Below, piece by piece: positions 44,934-54,707 of a stretch of DNA of 64,000 nt. Both the position numbers and the translations under genes were made by a program. The DNA is from Aeromicrobium ginsengisoli (GTDB lineage Bacteria > Actinomycetota > Actinomycetes > Propionibacteriales > Nocardioidaceae): NCBI RefSeq assembly GCF_004134905.2, contig NZ_SDPQ02000002.1:992001-1056000 (forward strand). The letters run 5' to 3'. Numbering within the stretch: the stretch's first letter is position 1; each line of letters begins with the position of its first letter. The notes beneath the pieces were generated by a model. That model was not told the origin of the DNA, searched no databases, and worked only from the letters and a program-made list of their open reading frames with translations.

Positions 44934-45875
44934 ATGATCCTGGTGACGGGTGGGCTCGGATTCATCGGAGCGCACGTGTGCCGTGCGCTGCTCGACCTCG
45001 GCGAGTCGTGTGTTGCGGCACAGCGCTCCATGGCGGCGCCGCCCGCGTTCCTGATCGACGTGCCCGAGGACCGGCTTGTCCTCGACACGGTCGACTGTGT
45101 CGACGAGGCGAGCGTGCTGGCACTGGGTCGCCGCCATCGCATCACCGGGATCGTTCACCTCGCGTCGGCGCGACTGGGGCAGGGCGACCCGCTCGATGAG
45201 CTGGACCGCGCGACCGCCTCGACCCTGACGATGCTGCGAGCAGCACGCAAATGGGGGGCCCGGCGGATGGTGCAAGCCAGCACGATCGGCGTCTACGCCG
45301 GCGTCGACGAGCAGGTCTATCGCGAGGACGCGATGCTGCCCGTGTCGAGTCCGCGCGCCTTGCAGGCCAACAAGAAGATCGCGGAGATCCTCGCGCATGC
45401 GGTCTCCGGAACGTCCGGTCTGGACGTGGTGAGCGCGAGGATCGGTGCGGTTTGGGGTCCGTTGGGTCGTGAGCGGTCGCCCTTCTTCGGCCTGCCCCAG
45501 CTCGTGCACGGAGCCGTTCGGGCGTCGGCGATGGGTGAGTTCCTCCATGAGGACGACGGGATCGACGCGATCCACGTACGCGATTGCGCCCGCGCGATTG
45601 CTCTGCTGCAGGTGGCACCGCGCCTCAACCATCAGACGTACAACATCGGTCGCGGGGAGGTGACGACGAATCGCGACGTCGTCAACGCCCTGAGGAGCGT
45701 GACGGGTCGTGCGGCGGTGGAGCTGCTGCCAGGACGCAGTCCGCACCTGCCGCCAGCCGATACCCACATGGACGTCAGCCGGCTCAGCGCCGACACCGGC
45801 TTCAAGCCAGAGCTCGACCTTGAGCGAGGCATCCGCGCGTACGCCGATTGGCTCGCCGCCGGGCACGAGCGCTGA
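44934..45875 (+). CDS. NAD-dependent epimerase/dehydratase (extended SDR)
   Basis: 313 residues. Rossmann motif MILVTGGLGFIGAHVC at the very N-terminus, then VHLASARLGQGDPLDE, and QASTIGVYAG with the catalytic Ser/Thr. The YxxxK is not clear: the expected position reads ALQANKKIAEILAH (LQANK in place of Tyr), so catalysis may differ from GalE. Later motifs are ARIGAVWGPLG and IHVRDCARAIALLQ, as in the sugar epimerase/dehydratase family. Likely under control of the divergent MarR protein. The substrate is unknown. Confidence 0.8.
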   Translation: MILVTGGLGFIGAHVCRALLDLGESCVAAQRSMAAPPAFLIDVPEDRLVLDTVDCVDEASVLALGRRHRITGIVHLASARLGQGDPLDELDRATASTLTMLRAARKWGARRMVQASTIGVYAGVDEQVYREDAMLPVSSPRALQANKKIAEILAHAVSGTSGLDVVSARIGAVWGPLGRERSPFFGLPQLVHGAVRASAMGEFLHEDDGIDAIHVRDCARAIALLQVAPRLNHQTYNIGRGEVTTNRDVVNALRSVTGRAAVELLPGRSPHLPPADTHMDVSRLSADTGFKPELDLERGIRAYADWLAAGHER

Positions 45876-45996
45876 GGGCGGGCGGCGCCGAGCGTCAGTG
45901 CTGCGGCGACTAAAGTGAGTCGAACCCTCGGGCGTACGTCATCACGATGACGGACACAGGCCCGCCGACACCCAGCCGGATTGGAAACACCTCCCC

Positions 45997-47382
<1,386 letters not shown>

Positions 47383-47407
47383 TCCACTCGTGGGCGACAA
47401 TCGGCGC

Positions 47408-47992
47408 GTGAAGTCATTCAGGATCGTCGCGGCCGTGGCCGCCCTCGCGCTCGTCGCTGGTTGCGGGGGCTCGTCGGACGGCGGCAAGAAGTCCGACGCG
47501 GTGCCGGTGCCCAAGGGTTTCGAGGTGCCCAAGGGTGTCACGCTCACCAAGGGCGGCACGACGCTGACCGAGGACAAGCCGGCCAGCGTGGTCTACCAGG
47601 TCGGCGACAAGGCGGCCAGCGCGATCACGGTGACCGTCGCCTCGGTCCGCAAGGGCTCGATCAAGCGGGACTTCGCGTTCTTCTCCCTCGACGCCGCGTC
47701 CAAGGCGTCGTCGCCGTTCTATGTCGACCTGATCGTCAAGAACGAGGGTCCGGCCGGTCTCGGTGGCGCCGCGCTGCCGATCTTCGCCCACGACTCGAGC
47801 AACACGAACCTGCCGGCCAACCAGATCGTCGGCAACTTCAAGCCGTGCAAGAGCTCGACGCTGCCCAAGAGCTTCCTGCCGGGCGCGACGGCCAAGCTGT
47901 GCCTGGTCTACCTGGTGCCCAAGGGCAAGGCCTTGGTGTCGGTCGATCTGCAGACCGGCTCGACCAAGGACGCCATCACCTGGACTCCGTGA
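47408..47992 (+). CDS. Secreted lipoprotein with immunoglobulin-like (DUF4352-type) domain
   Basis: 194 residues from a GTG preceded six bases earlier by GACAAT (leaderless). Signal peptide RIVAAVAALALVAGCGGSS with lipobox VAGC. After a short linker (VPVPKGFEVPKG) comes a beta-rich domain with alternating strands ASAITVTVASVRKG, FYVDLIVKNEGPAG and LPGATAKLCLVYLVPKG, resembling the telokin-like DUF4352 fold. Two cysteines (CKSS and LCLVY) may form a disulphide. The function is unknown; such lipoproteins are surface proteins. Confidence 0.75.
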   Translation: MKSFRIVAAVAALALVAGCGGSSDGGKKSDAVPVPKGFEVPKGVTLTKGGTTLTEDKPASVVYQVGDKAASAITVTVASVRKGSIKRDFAFFSLDAASKASSPFYVDLIVKNEGPAGLGGAALPIFAHDSSNTNLPANQIVGNFKPCKSSTLPKSFLPGATAKLCLVYLVPKGKALVSVDLQTGSTKDAITWTP

Positions 47993-48071
47993 GCCTCGAA
48001 GCCTCCCTCGGCTCGGCGCCCCGCCGCGGCGGTCTCGGAGTCTTGCGATGAGTTCCAGAGCGAGCTTGTCG

Positions 48072-48099
48072 TGACACCTGTCATGGTCACGTCGTGACC
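48072..48099. promoter_or_regulatory. Double palindrome upstream of the ABC-2/two-component operon
   Basis: TGACA-CC-TGTCA (48072-48083) followed directly by GGTCACG-T-CGTGACC (48085-48099), 44 bp before the ABC gene. Both are perfect. Possible binding site for the operon's own LuxR-type response regulator. Confidence 0.5.
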
Positions 48100-48142
48100 T
48101 AACGATCAGGGCGCGGCTCTGCTACGGCACCACGATGAGGAC

Positions 48143-49060
48143 ATGAACTCATCCACTCCCGCCGTCAGCATCGACGGCGTCGTCAAGAGGTTCGGCTCGG
48201 TCACCGCGGTCGACGGCCTGAGTCTGCAGATCCAGCCGGGCGAGGTCGTCGCGTTCCTGGGCCCCAACGGCGCCGGCAAGACCACGACGGTCGACATGAT
48301 CCTCGGTCTGTCCCAGCCCTCCGAGGGCTCGGTCCAGATCTTCGGCGGCGACGCACGTCAGGCGGTTGCCTTGGGCCGGGTCGCCGCTGTCATGCAGACC
48401 GGCGGACTGCTCAAGGACTTCACGGTTCGCGAGACCGTCGAGCTCACCGCCTCGCTGTTCATTCCTTCGCGCCCGGTCGACGAGGTCCTCGACCGTGCCG
48501 GCATCCTCGACATCGGCGACCGGCTCGTCGGCAAGGCATCCGGTGGTCAGCAGCAGCGCCTCCGGTTCGCCCTCGCGCTGCTGTCCGACCCCGACCTGCT
48601 GATCCTCGATGAGCCGACGACCGGCATGGACGTGCAGGGCCGGCGGGAGTTCTGGCACGCGATCCGCTCGGATGCCGCTGACGGCCGCACCACCGTGTTC
48701 GCGACCCACTACCTCGAAGAGGCCGACGCGTACGCCGATCGCATCGTCCTGGTCCGCAAGGGCAAGATCGTCGCCGACGGCACAGCCGCCGAGATCAAGG
48801 CGCTCTCTGCCGGACGTACGGTGCGGGCCACGCTCGATCAGGCCGACACCTCGGCACTTGCCCGGATCGCTGGAGTCGACTCGGTCGACGTCCGCGGGGA
48901 CTCGGTCCTGATCCACGGGTCGGACAGTGACGAGATCGCTCGCTACCTCCTCAACCACACCCCTGCGCGCGACCTGGAGATCACATCGCGCAACCTCGAA
49001 GACGCCTTCATCGCCCTGACCGGCGACGACGCCCAGACCCCCGAAGGAGCACTCGCATGA
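48143..49060 (+). CDS. ABC-2 exporter ATP-binding protein (drug-type)
   Basis: 305 residues. Walker A LGPNGAGKTTTVDMIL, signature ASGGQQQRLRFALAL, Walker B DLLILDEPTTGMDVQGR and H-loop FATHYLEEADAYAD are all present; the C-terminal domain is of the DrrA type. It energises the ABC-2 permease encoded next (ATGA overlap). Cassettes of this layout with a DesK-like two-component system usually export antimicrobial peptides, lipids or drugs. Confidence 0.93.
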   Translation: MNSSTPAVSIDGVVKRFGSVTAVDGLSLQIQPGEVVAFLGPNGAGKTTTVDMILGLSQPSEGSVQIFGGDARQAVALGRVAAVMQTGGLLKDFTVRETVELTASLFIPSRPVDEVLDRAGILDIGDRLVGKASGGQQQRLRFALALLSDPDLLILDEPTTGMDVQGRREFWHAIRSDAADGRTTVFATHYLEEADAYADRIVLVRKGKIVADGTAAEIKALSAGRTVRATLDQADTSALARIAGVDSVDVRGDSVLIHGSDSDEIARYLLNHTPARDLEITSRNLEDAFIALTGDDAQTPEGALA

Positions 49061-49836
49061 CCACCATGGCAACGACTCGCAGGATCCCGCCGCTCGGTGG
49101 GTTCTCGCCGACATTCCTCCGGCTTGAGTTCCGCCGCATGTTGCGAAACCGCCGCGCCGTGATCTTCACGTTGGTCATGCCGAGCGCGTTCTTCCTGCTG
49201 TTCGGCTCGGACGGCAAGTACAAGACCGAGTCGGCGGGGCACGGCAACGTCACGGCGTACGTCATGGTCAGCATGGCCGTCTACGGCGCGATGATCGCCA
49301 CCACGAGCGGCGGCGCCATGGTCGCGACCGAACGTGCTCTCGGTTGGAGCCGGCAGCTGCGACTGACGCCGTTGCAACCGGTGGCCTACGTCGCGGTCAA
49401 GGTCGCCGTCGCGATGACGATGGGGCTGGCGGCGATCGTCGCTGTCTTCGTCGTCGGCAACCTGGAAGGTGCCGAGCTCTCGTTCGGGCGGCTGCTCCTG
49501 TGCGGTGTGCTGGGCTGGTCGTGCACCTTGGTGTTCGCGGCGTTCGGTCTCTTCATGGGCTACCTCCTGCCGAGTGAGAACGTCATGCAGCTGCTCGGAC
49601 CGTCGCTTGCCCTGCTCTCGTTCGCAGGTGGACTGTTCGTGCCGCTCGATCAGATGAGCGACGTGTTCGCCAACATCGCGAAGTTCACGCCGGCGTACGG
49701 GGTGGGCGTGATCGCCCGGTGGCCCATGGAGCACGACGGCAACCTGGGACTCGCGGTCGTCAACGTCGTCCTGTGGGTTGCCGTGTTCGTGGGCGGCGCG
49801 GCGTGGCGGATGAGCAAGGACACGAAGCGCGTCTGA
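49057..49836 (+). CDS. ABC-2 type permease
   Basis: 259 residues with six transmembrane segments, e.g. VIFTLVMPSAFFLLFG, VMVSMAVYGAMIATTSGG, AMTMGLAAIVAVFVVGN, GWSCTLVFAAFGLFMGYL and VVNVVLWVAVFVGGAAW. The motif RALGWSRQLRLTPLQPV between helices 2 and 3 is a common ABC-2 exporter element. Its TGA overlaps the histidine kinase ATG by one base. Confidence 0.9.
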   Translation: MTTMATTRRIPPLGGFSPTFLRLEFRRMLRNRRAVIFTLVMPSAFFLLFGSDGKYKTESAGHGNVTAYVMVSMAVYGAMIATTSGGAMVATERALGWSRQLRLTPLQPVAYVAVKVAVAMTMGLAAIVAVFVVGNLEGAELSFGRLLLCGVLGWSCTLVFAAFGLFMGYLLPSENVMQLLGPSLALLSFAGGLFVPLDQMSDVFANIAKFTPAYGVGVIARWPMEHDGNLGLAVVNVVLWVAVFVGGAAWRMSKDTKRV

Positions 49837-50966
49837 TGTCTACTCTTGGCTCCGTGAGCTTCGCCCGATTCGACCCGCAGAGCGACCCTGCGGATCGCGC
49901 GAGGTTCGGGCGGCTCCTCGGGGCCGGCATCTGGTTGTTCTTCCTCGGCAACCCGCTCGGTGCCCTGCTCAGGAACGACGATCTCGCCGCACGCTATGGC
50001 GGGGTGGCCGCGCTCGCCGTGTTCGTGGTGGTCTACCTGCACGGTCTCAGCCGGATCCCCCAGTTCCACCTCCGCCGGCAGGTGCCGCTGGCATGGGCCT
50101 ACATCGCGATCCTGCTGACGTGCTTCGGCATCGTCGTCCCGGGCGCCGGCGACCAGTCGATGACCTGTCTCGTGTTCATCGCGGCTCTGGCCGTGGCCGT
50201 GCTCCCGAAGTGGCACGCCGGCGCGGTCGTGGTGATGCTGTTCGGCGGCATCACCGCAGCCGGTTACCTGGTGGACGGTTGGTCGGCGCACGGCAACAAC
50301 TTCGCGGTGCTCCTCGCCGCGGCGGCGGTCTGGTCGTTCCGCCTGGCGTGGCAGCGGCAGGCCAAGCTCATGGCCGCGGAGCGGGACTTGTCCGAGCTCG
50401 CGGTCGAGGAGGAGCGGGCGCGGATCGCCCGGGACCTGCACGACATCCTCGGCCACTCGCTGACCGTCATCTCGGTCAAGGCCGAGCTCGCCGAGCGGCT
50501 GTTCGACGACGACCCGGTGCGGGCGCGGGCCGAGCTGCAGGATCTGCAGCGGCTGTCCCGAGACGCACTGGCGGACGTACGCTCGACCGCCCAGGGCATC
50601 CGCGGGATCTCGCTGCCCGGTGAGATCGCGTCGGCTCGCATGGCTCTGGAGTCAGCCGGCATCGAGCCCTCGTTGCCGACGGTGGCCGACGATGTGCCCT
50701 CGAGATGGCGCGAGCTGTTCGCCTGGACTCTGCGCGAGGGCGTCACCAACGTCATCCGCCACAGCCAGGCGACGAGGTGCGAGGTGGAGCTCGACCCTGC
50801 CCACATACGCGTCAGCGACGACGGCCGCGGCCCGTGCCCGGACGACGGCAGCGGCAACGGGCTCGAAGGGCTCCGCCAGCGAGCCCGGCTCGCGGGCGCG
50901 ACCGTCACCACGAGCCCCGGCCCGGGTGACCGAGGCTTCTCCCTGACAGTGTCGGTGCCGGCATGA
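49836..50966 (+). CDS. Sensor histidine kinase (NarL/DesK type)
   Basis: 376 residues from the ATG overlapping the permease stop; a GTG at 49854 preceded by TACTCT seven bases earlier is an alternative leaderless start. Residues ~30-165 contain about five transmembrane helices. The HisKA_3 phosphoacceptor is in EEERARIARDLHDILGHSL (His in DLHD), and the ATP-binding domain has TLREGVTNVIRHSQA (N box), VSDDGRG (G1) and GNGLEGLRQRARLAGA (G2). It phosphorylates the response regulator encoded next (ATGA overlap) in response to a membrane signal, probably the exporter's substrate. Confidence 0.92.
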   Translation: MSTLGSVSFARFDPQSDPADRARFGRLLGAGIWLFFLGNPLGALLRNDDLAARYGGVAALAVFVVVYLHGLSRIPQFHLRRQVPLAWAYIAILLTCFGIVVPGAGDQSMTCLVFIAALAVAVLPKWHAGAVVVMLFGGITAAGYLVDGWSAHGNNFAVLLAAAAVWSFRLAWQRQAKLMAAERDLSELAVEEERARIARDLHDILGHSLTVISVKAELAERLFDDDPVRARAELQDLQRLSRDALADVRSTAQGIRGISLPGEIASARMALESAGIEPSLPTVADDVPSRWRELFAWTLREGVTNVIRHSQATRCEVELDPAHIRVSDDGRGPCPDDGSGNGLEGLRQRARLAGATVTTSPGPGDRGFSLTVSVPA

Positions 50967-51577
50967 TCCGGTTGCTGATCGCCGACGACCAGGCGCTCGT
51001 CCGCGGTGCCCTGGCGGCGCTGCTGCAGCTCGAGGACGATCTCGAAGTCGTGGCGGAGGTGGCTCGCGGCGACGAGGTCGTCGACGCCGCCCGTGAGTCC
51101 AAGCCCGACGTCGCCCTGCTCGACGTCGAGATGCCTGGCATCGATGGTCTGGCCGCCGCTCGGCTGCTGCGCGACGCGGTGCCGACGTGCCGTGTGCTGA
51201 TGGTCACGACGTTCGGGCGGCCCGGCTACCTCAAGCAGGCGATGGCGGCCGGTGCGAGCGGGTTCGTCGTCAAGGACACCCCTGCGCGGCAGCTCGCCGA
51301 CGCCGTCCGGCGCGTGCACAGCGGACTGCGGGTCGTCGATCCAACCCTGGCCGCCGAGTCGCTGACGCAGGGCGACTCGCCGCTGACCGATCGGGAGGCG
51401 GACGTGCTGCAGGCGGCTCGCAGCGGCGGCACGGTCGCTGCGATCGCCGCGACGCTGTTCCTGTCGGAGGGCACGGTGCGCAACCACCTCTCCAGTGCGA
51501 TCGGCAAGACCGGCGCCCGCACCCGGGCCGAAGCCGTACGTGTCGCCGTCGACAACGGCTGGCTCCTGCCGCACTGA
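50963..51577 (+). CDS. LuxR-type response regulator (NarL family)
   Basis: 204 residues. Receiver domain with acidic pocket IADDQ, phosphoacceptor Asp in VALLDVEMPGIDG (~54), switch Thr in VTTFG and Lys in VVKDT. The LuxR HTH is LTDREADVLQAARSGGTV...LFLSEGTVRNHLSSAIGKTG. It likely regulates its own ABC operon through the palindromes at 48072-48099. The intergenic 24-bp repeats begin six bases after its stop. Confidence 0.94.
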   Translation: MIRLLIADDQALVRGALAALLQLEDDLEVVAEVARGDEVVDAARESKPDVALLDVEMPGIDGLAAARLLRDAVPTCRVLMVTTFGRPGYLKQAMAAGASGFVVKDTPARQLADAVRRVHSGLRVVDPTLAAESLTQGDSPLTDREADVLQAARSGGTVAAIAATLFLSEGTVRNHLSSAIGKTGARTRAEAVRVAVDNGWLLPH

Positions 51578-51582
51578 CTCTT

Positions 51583-51699
51583 GGGCGGTGACCTGGTCGC
51601 CCATCACCCCAAGGGGCGGTGGGCGAGTCGCCTGTCGATGCGCCTGATGGGCGACCAAGTCACCGCTCCCGCGACTGATGGGCGACCACGTCACCGCCC
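51583..51699. repeat. Three copies of a 24-bp intergenic repeat
   Basis: Copy 1, GGGCGGTGACCTGGTCGCCC plus ATCA (51583-51606), is inverted relative to copies 2 (51645-51668) and 3 (51676-51699), which read TGATGGGCGACCAmGTCACC-type sequence with two or three differences. Copies 2 and 3 are spaced 31 bp apart. The stretch holds no other feature, and ends 23 bp before the dus start. Copies 1 and 2 can form a long hairpin that would also terminate the upstream operon. Confidence 0.7.
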
Positions 51700-51722
51700 C
51701 ATGGCCTGAGACAATGGGTGAC

Positions 51723-52865
51723 ATGTCCACCGCCACGCTGCCGCGCACGCTCCGGCTCGGAGACCTCGAGGTCCCCAACCCGGTCGTGCTCGCCCCGATG
51801 GCGGGTGTGACGAATGCGGCGTTCCGCCAGCTCTGCGCCGAGCAGGGGGCCGGCCTGTACGTCTGCGAGATGATCACGTCGCGCGGCATCGTCGAGGGTG
51901 ACAAGACGAGCCTGTCGATGCTGACGTTCGCCGCCAACGAGACATTCCGATCCGTGCAGCTCTACGGCGTCGACCCGCAGACCATCGGGCGCGCCGTCGA
52001 GATCTTGTGCGGCGACCACGGCGTCGACCACGTCGACCTCAACTTCGGTTGCCCGGTGCCCAAGGTCACCCGCAAGGGCGGGGGAGCGGCGCTGCCGTGG
52101 AAGGACACGCTCCTCGGCGAGATCCTGCAGGCGTCGGTCAAGGCCGCGAGCCCTTACGGCGTACCGGTCACGATGAAGACCCGCAAGGGCATCGACGACG
52201 ACCACCTGACCTACCTCGACGCCGGCCGCATCGCGCAGGACACCGGCTGCGCCGCGATCGCGCTGCACGGCCGCACGGCGGTGCAGCACTACTCCGGCCG
52301 CGCCGACTGGGACTCGATCGCCGAGCTCAAGGCCGCGGTCGACATCCCGGTGCTCGGCAACGGCGACATCTGGGAGGCCGCCGACGCGATCCGCATGGTC
52401 GAGGAGACCGGCTGCGATGGTGTCGTCGTCGGTCGCGGCTGCCTCGGCCGGCCATGGTTGTTCCGCGACCTCGCCGCCGCGTTCGCCGGCGAGCAGGTCG
52501 TCGAGCTGCCGCGTCTCGATGAGGTGGCGGCCGTCATGCGCCGGCACGCCGAGCTGCTGGGCGACCTGATGGGGGAGGAGCGCGGCTGCATCGAGTTTCG
52601 CAAGCACATCGCTTGGTACCTCAAGGGCTTCGCCGCCGGCAAGGACGTCCGCAGCCGGCTCGGCATGGTGTCGTCGTACGCCAACCTCGACGAGCTCCTC
52701 GGCCGACTCGACCCGACCGAGCCCTACCCGCTCGACGAGCTCGGCACCCCGCGGGGACGTCAGGGCACCCCCAAGAAGGTGTCGGTCCCCGATGGCTGGC
52801 TCGACTCCCGTGACATGGACGCGCCGATCGACCCCGACGCCGAGGACGGCACCTCCGGCGGCTAG
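51723..52865 (+). CDS. dusB: tRNA-dihydrouridine synthase
   Basis: 380 residues from ATG 51723, seven bases after a GACAAT -10 (leaderless). FMN TIM barrel: NPVVLAPMAGVTNAAFR, VQLYGVDPQTIGRA, the DUS signature DLNFGCPVPKVTRKGGGAAL with the catalytic cysteine, MKTRKGIDDDHLTY, ALHGRTAVQHYSG and GCDGVVVGRGCLGRPWLF. It reduces uridines in tRNA D-loops with NADPH. Assignment to the DusB subgroup is by overall similarity of actinobacterial Dus enzymes. Confidence 0.94.
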   Translation: MSTATLPRTLRLGDLEVPNPVVLAPMAGVTNAAFRQLCAEQGAGLYVCEMITSRGIVEGDKTSLSMLTFAANETFRSVQLYGVDPQTIGRAVEILCGDHGVDHVDLNFGCPVPKVTRKGGGAALPWKDTLLGEILQASVKAASPYGVPVTMKTRKGIDDDHLTYLDAGRIAQDTGCAAIALHGRTAVQHYSGRADWDSIAELKAAVDIPVLGNGDIWEAADAIRMVEETGCDGVVVGRGCLGRPWLFRDLAAAFAGEQVVELPRLDEVAAVMRRHAELLGDLMGEERGCIEFRKHIAWYLKGFAAGKDVRSRLGMVSSYANLDELLGRLDPTEPYPLDELGTPRGRQGTPKKVSVPDGWLDSRDMDAPIDPDAEDGTSGG

Positions 52866-54175
52866 CCCCTTGCGGCGCGGGCACGGGCCAGCTGGGCCAG
52901 CACGACGGCTCGAGCCTCGTCGGCGTCGAGGTTGCGGCCGTCGGCATCGACCGGTCCTTGCGGCGTGTGAACCTCGACGGTCGCGAGTCGCCGCCGGCGT
53001 TGCAGCGGACCCTGGCGCAGCTCGACGGACTGGGTCTTGTGGTGCGGCACGATGCTGGTCGTGCGCTCGATCCAACCCTCGCGGGCGACGAACGTACGCT
53101 CGTTGGCGCCGACCCAGCGGTAGCGCCAGCCGATCGGGGCGAAGGCGCGAGAGCGTCGGGGTGCAGCCGTGCGGGGGACGTCAGTGGCGAATCCGGGGAT
53201 CAGCTCCGCGATCACGGCGTCCGCGAGAGCCCGGTCCGCGATCGGCAGCAGGATCGACGACGAGTCGACGCCTTCGTCATCCCCGTGTGAGGCATAGCCC
53301 GCGACGTCGACCTCGAGCCGCAGCCAGCCGAACCTGCGCCAGACGAACGGTTCCTTGATCGCGATGCCCTGCACGCGTGCGTACGGGATCGTCTGGGAGG
53401 TTCGCGACAGCAGCCCGCGCTCGATCCGCAGGCCACGGTCCCCGCGCGAGAGCGTGAAGTCCCACTGCTGCAGGATCCGCTTGGCGATGATCTGCGCGAG
53501 CCACGTGCCGAGCGGGATGATGCCGCCGAGAGCGACGACGAACTGGCCGAACCAGATCGCACCCACGATCAGGGCGATCGAGCCGACAGCGGCGAACAGG
53601 AAGTCCAGCGACAGCACCGTGCCGATCATGACGCGCTCGGGCGACACGACCGTGATGATGCTGCGTTGCTCGTCGGCCGGGGCGTCGTCGGGCGACGTGC
53701 CGTGAGCTCGCGCGAGCAGCACCCGGCGCAGGTCGCGCGCATCGGCAAGGCTGAGGAACCGCAGTGACGTCCGTGAGTCCTTGCCACCGGCCATCTCGAT
53801 GCGCAGCTCGGCGAGGCCGAAGATCCGGGCGACGAGCGGCTCCGCGATGTCGACGGACTGGATGCGCTCGTACGGGATGCGGCGCGACGCCTTGGTGATG
53901 ATGCCGCTGTTGATCCGCAGCTCGGTGCCGTCGATGACGTACCGCGTGAACCGCCAGGTCAGGAAGCCGAAGCCCATGCCGAGGACCAGTCCGCCCACCA
54001 GGGAGATCGCGAGGCTGAGCAGGGCGTTCATGTCCCCCCAGCCGTCGCCGGTGAAGATCGAGCTGATCAGGCCAACGGATGCTGCGGCGGCCCAGAGCGC
54101 GCCCTGCACGACCGACGTCAGGGGATGCGTACGAAGGCCGACCGCCTCGGTGGCGACGTCAGACCCCGGCACCAT
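52862..54175 (-). CDS. PH-domain membrane protein (YdbT-like, large partner)
   Basis: About 437 residues from ATG 54175 (GTG 54184 is an alternative; both overlap the upstream PH gene). The architecture repeats pairs of transmembrane helices followed by bacterial PH (bPH_2) units: helices ~25-80, PH unit 1 with RRIPYERIQSVDIAEPLVARIFG, helices ~180-230, PH unit 2 with QTIPYARVQGIAIKEPFVWRRFG, and a third unit, RTTSIVPHHKTQSVELRQGPLQRR. The recurring xIPYxRxQxVxIxEP signature is typical of the YdbS/YdbT pair of B. subtilis. It probably acts in the membrane with the small partner; biochemical function unknown. Confidence 0.85.
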   Translation of the reverse strand: MVPGSDVATEAVGLRTHPLTSVVQGALWAAAASVGLISSIFTGDGWGDMNALLSLAISLVGGLVLGMGFGFLTWRFTRYVIDGTELRINSGIITKASRRIPYERIQSVDIAEPLVARIFGLAELRIEMAGGKDSRTSLRFLSLADARDLRRVLLARAHGTSPDDAPADEQRSIITVVSPERVMIGTVLSLDFLFAAVGSIALIVGAIWFGQFVVALGGIIPLGTWLAQIIAKRILQQWDFTLSRGDRGLRIERGLLSRTSQTIPYARVQGIAIKEPFVWRRFGWLRLEVDVAGYASHGDDEGVDSSSILLPIADRALADAVIAELIPGFATDVPRTAAPRRSRAFAPIGWRYRWVGANERTFVAREGWIERTTSIVPHHKTQSVELRQGPLQRRRRLATVEVHTPQGPVDADGRNLDADEARAVVLAQLARARAARG

Positions 54176-54650
54176 GAGCCTCACCGAGCTCGGTCAGCCG
54201 GTTGCGCAGTCGCGTCGCCTCAGCTGCCGGCAGTCCCGGTATGTCGGCGGCCGTCTCCGGGCTCGCGGTGTGCAGCGTGACGGTGGCGACGCCGTACGCC
54301 CGAGCGAGGGGCCCGGCCTCGACGTCGACGAACTGCATGCGGCCGTACGGGATCGCGACGAGTCGCTTGAACATGACGCCCCGCGTCACCAGCAGGTCGT
54401 CGGCGTTCTCGGCATAGCCCCAGCTGCGCTGGTTGCGCCCGGCCCACAGCCAGCCCCAGACCGCACCGGCGAGGGCGAGCACGATCAGCACGCCCCCGAT
54501 CCACTGGAGGCCGGCCAGCAGGAGCAACAGCAGCACGCCGGCGACCACGAGCAGAGCCGAGGGGATCAGGATCAGGATGCGGCGGATCGTCGCCAGCTTG
54601 GGCGAGACGCGCTGCCAGGTGCCTGACGGGGGAGTGAAGAGGTCATCCAC
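54159..54650 (-). CDS. PH-domain membrane protein (YdbS-like, small partner)
   Basis: 163 residues from a GTG preceded six bases earlier by TAGGGT (leaderless). Two transmembrane helices at ~25-47 and 50-68, then one bPH_2 unit beginning LLVTRGVMFKRLVAIPYGRMQFVDVEAGP in pieces, ending with TASPETAADIPGLPAAEA, the usual strand-helix end. It is coupled to the larger PH protein by gene overlap. Such pairs are implicated in membrane stress or bacteriocin resistance in other bacteria (established only for homologues). Confidence 0.85.
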   Translation of the reverse strand: MDDLFTPPSGTWQRVSPKLATIRRILILIPSALLVVAGVLLLLLLAGLQWIGGVLIVLALAGAVWGWLWAGRNQRSWGYAENADDLLVTRGVMFKRLVAIPYGRMQFVDVEAGPLARAYGVATVTLHTASPETAADIPGLPAAEATRLRNRLTELGEAHGAGV

Positions 54651-54666
54651 ATCGCGACCCTACGCG

Positions 54667-54700
54667 GAGCGCCCGCCGTGCGCGTGCACGGCGGGCGCTC
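54667..54700 (-). terminator. Terminator of the EIIC gene
   Basis: Perfect 15-bp stem GAGCGCCCGCCGTGC / GCACGGCGGGCGCTC with a 4-nt loop, seven bases after the EIIC stop on the minus strand. The -10 of the PH gene follows directly, insulating it from PTS readthrough. Confidence 0.75.
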
Positions 54701-54707
54701 CGGTCGG

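Noticed and set aside
51583..51699. The triplicated 24-bp repeats as a CRISPR.
   Set aside because: Only three copies, one inverted, with unequal spacing and no cas genes.
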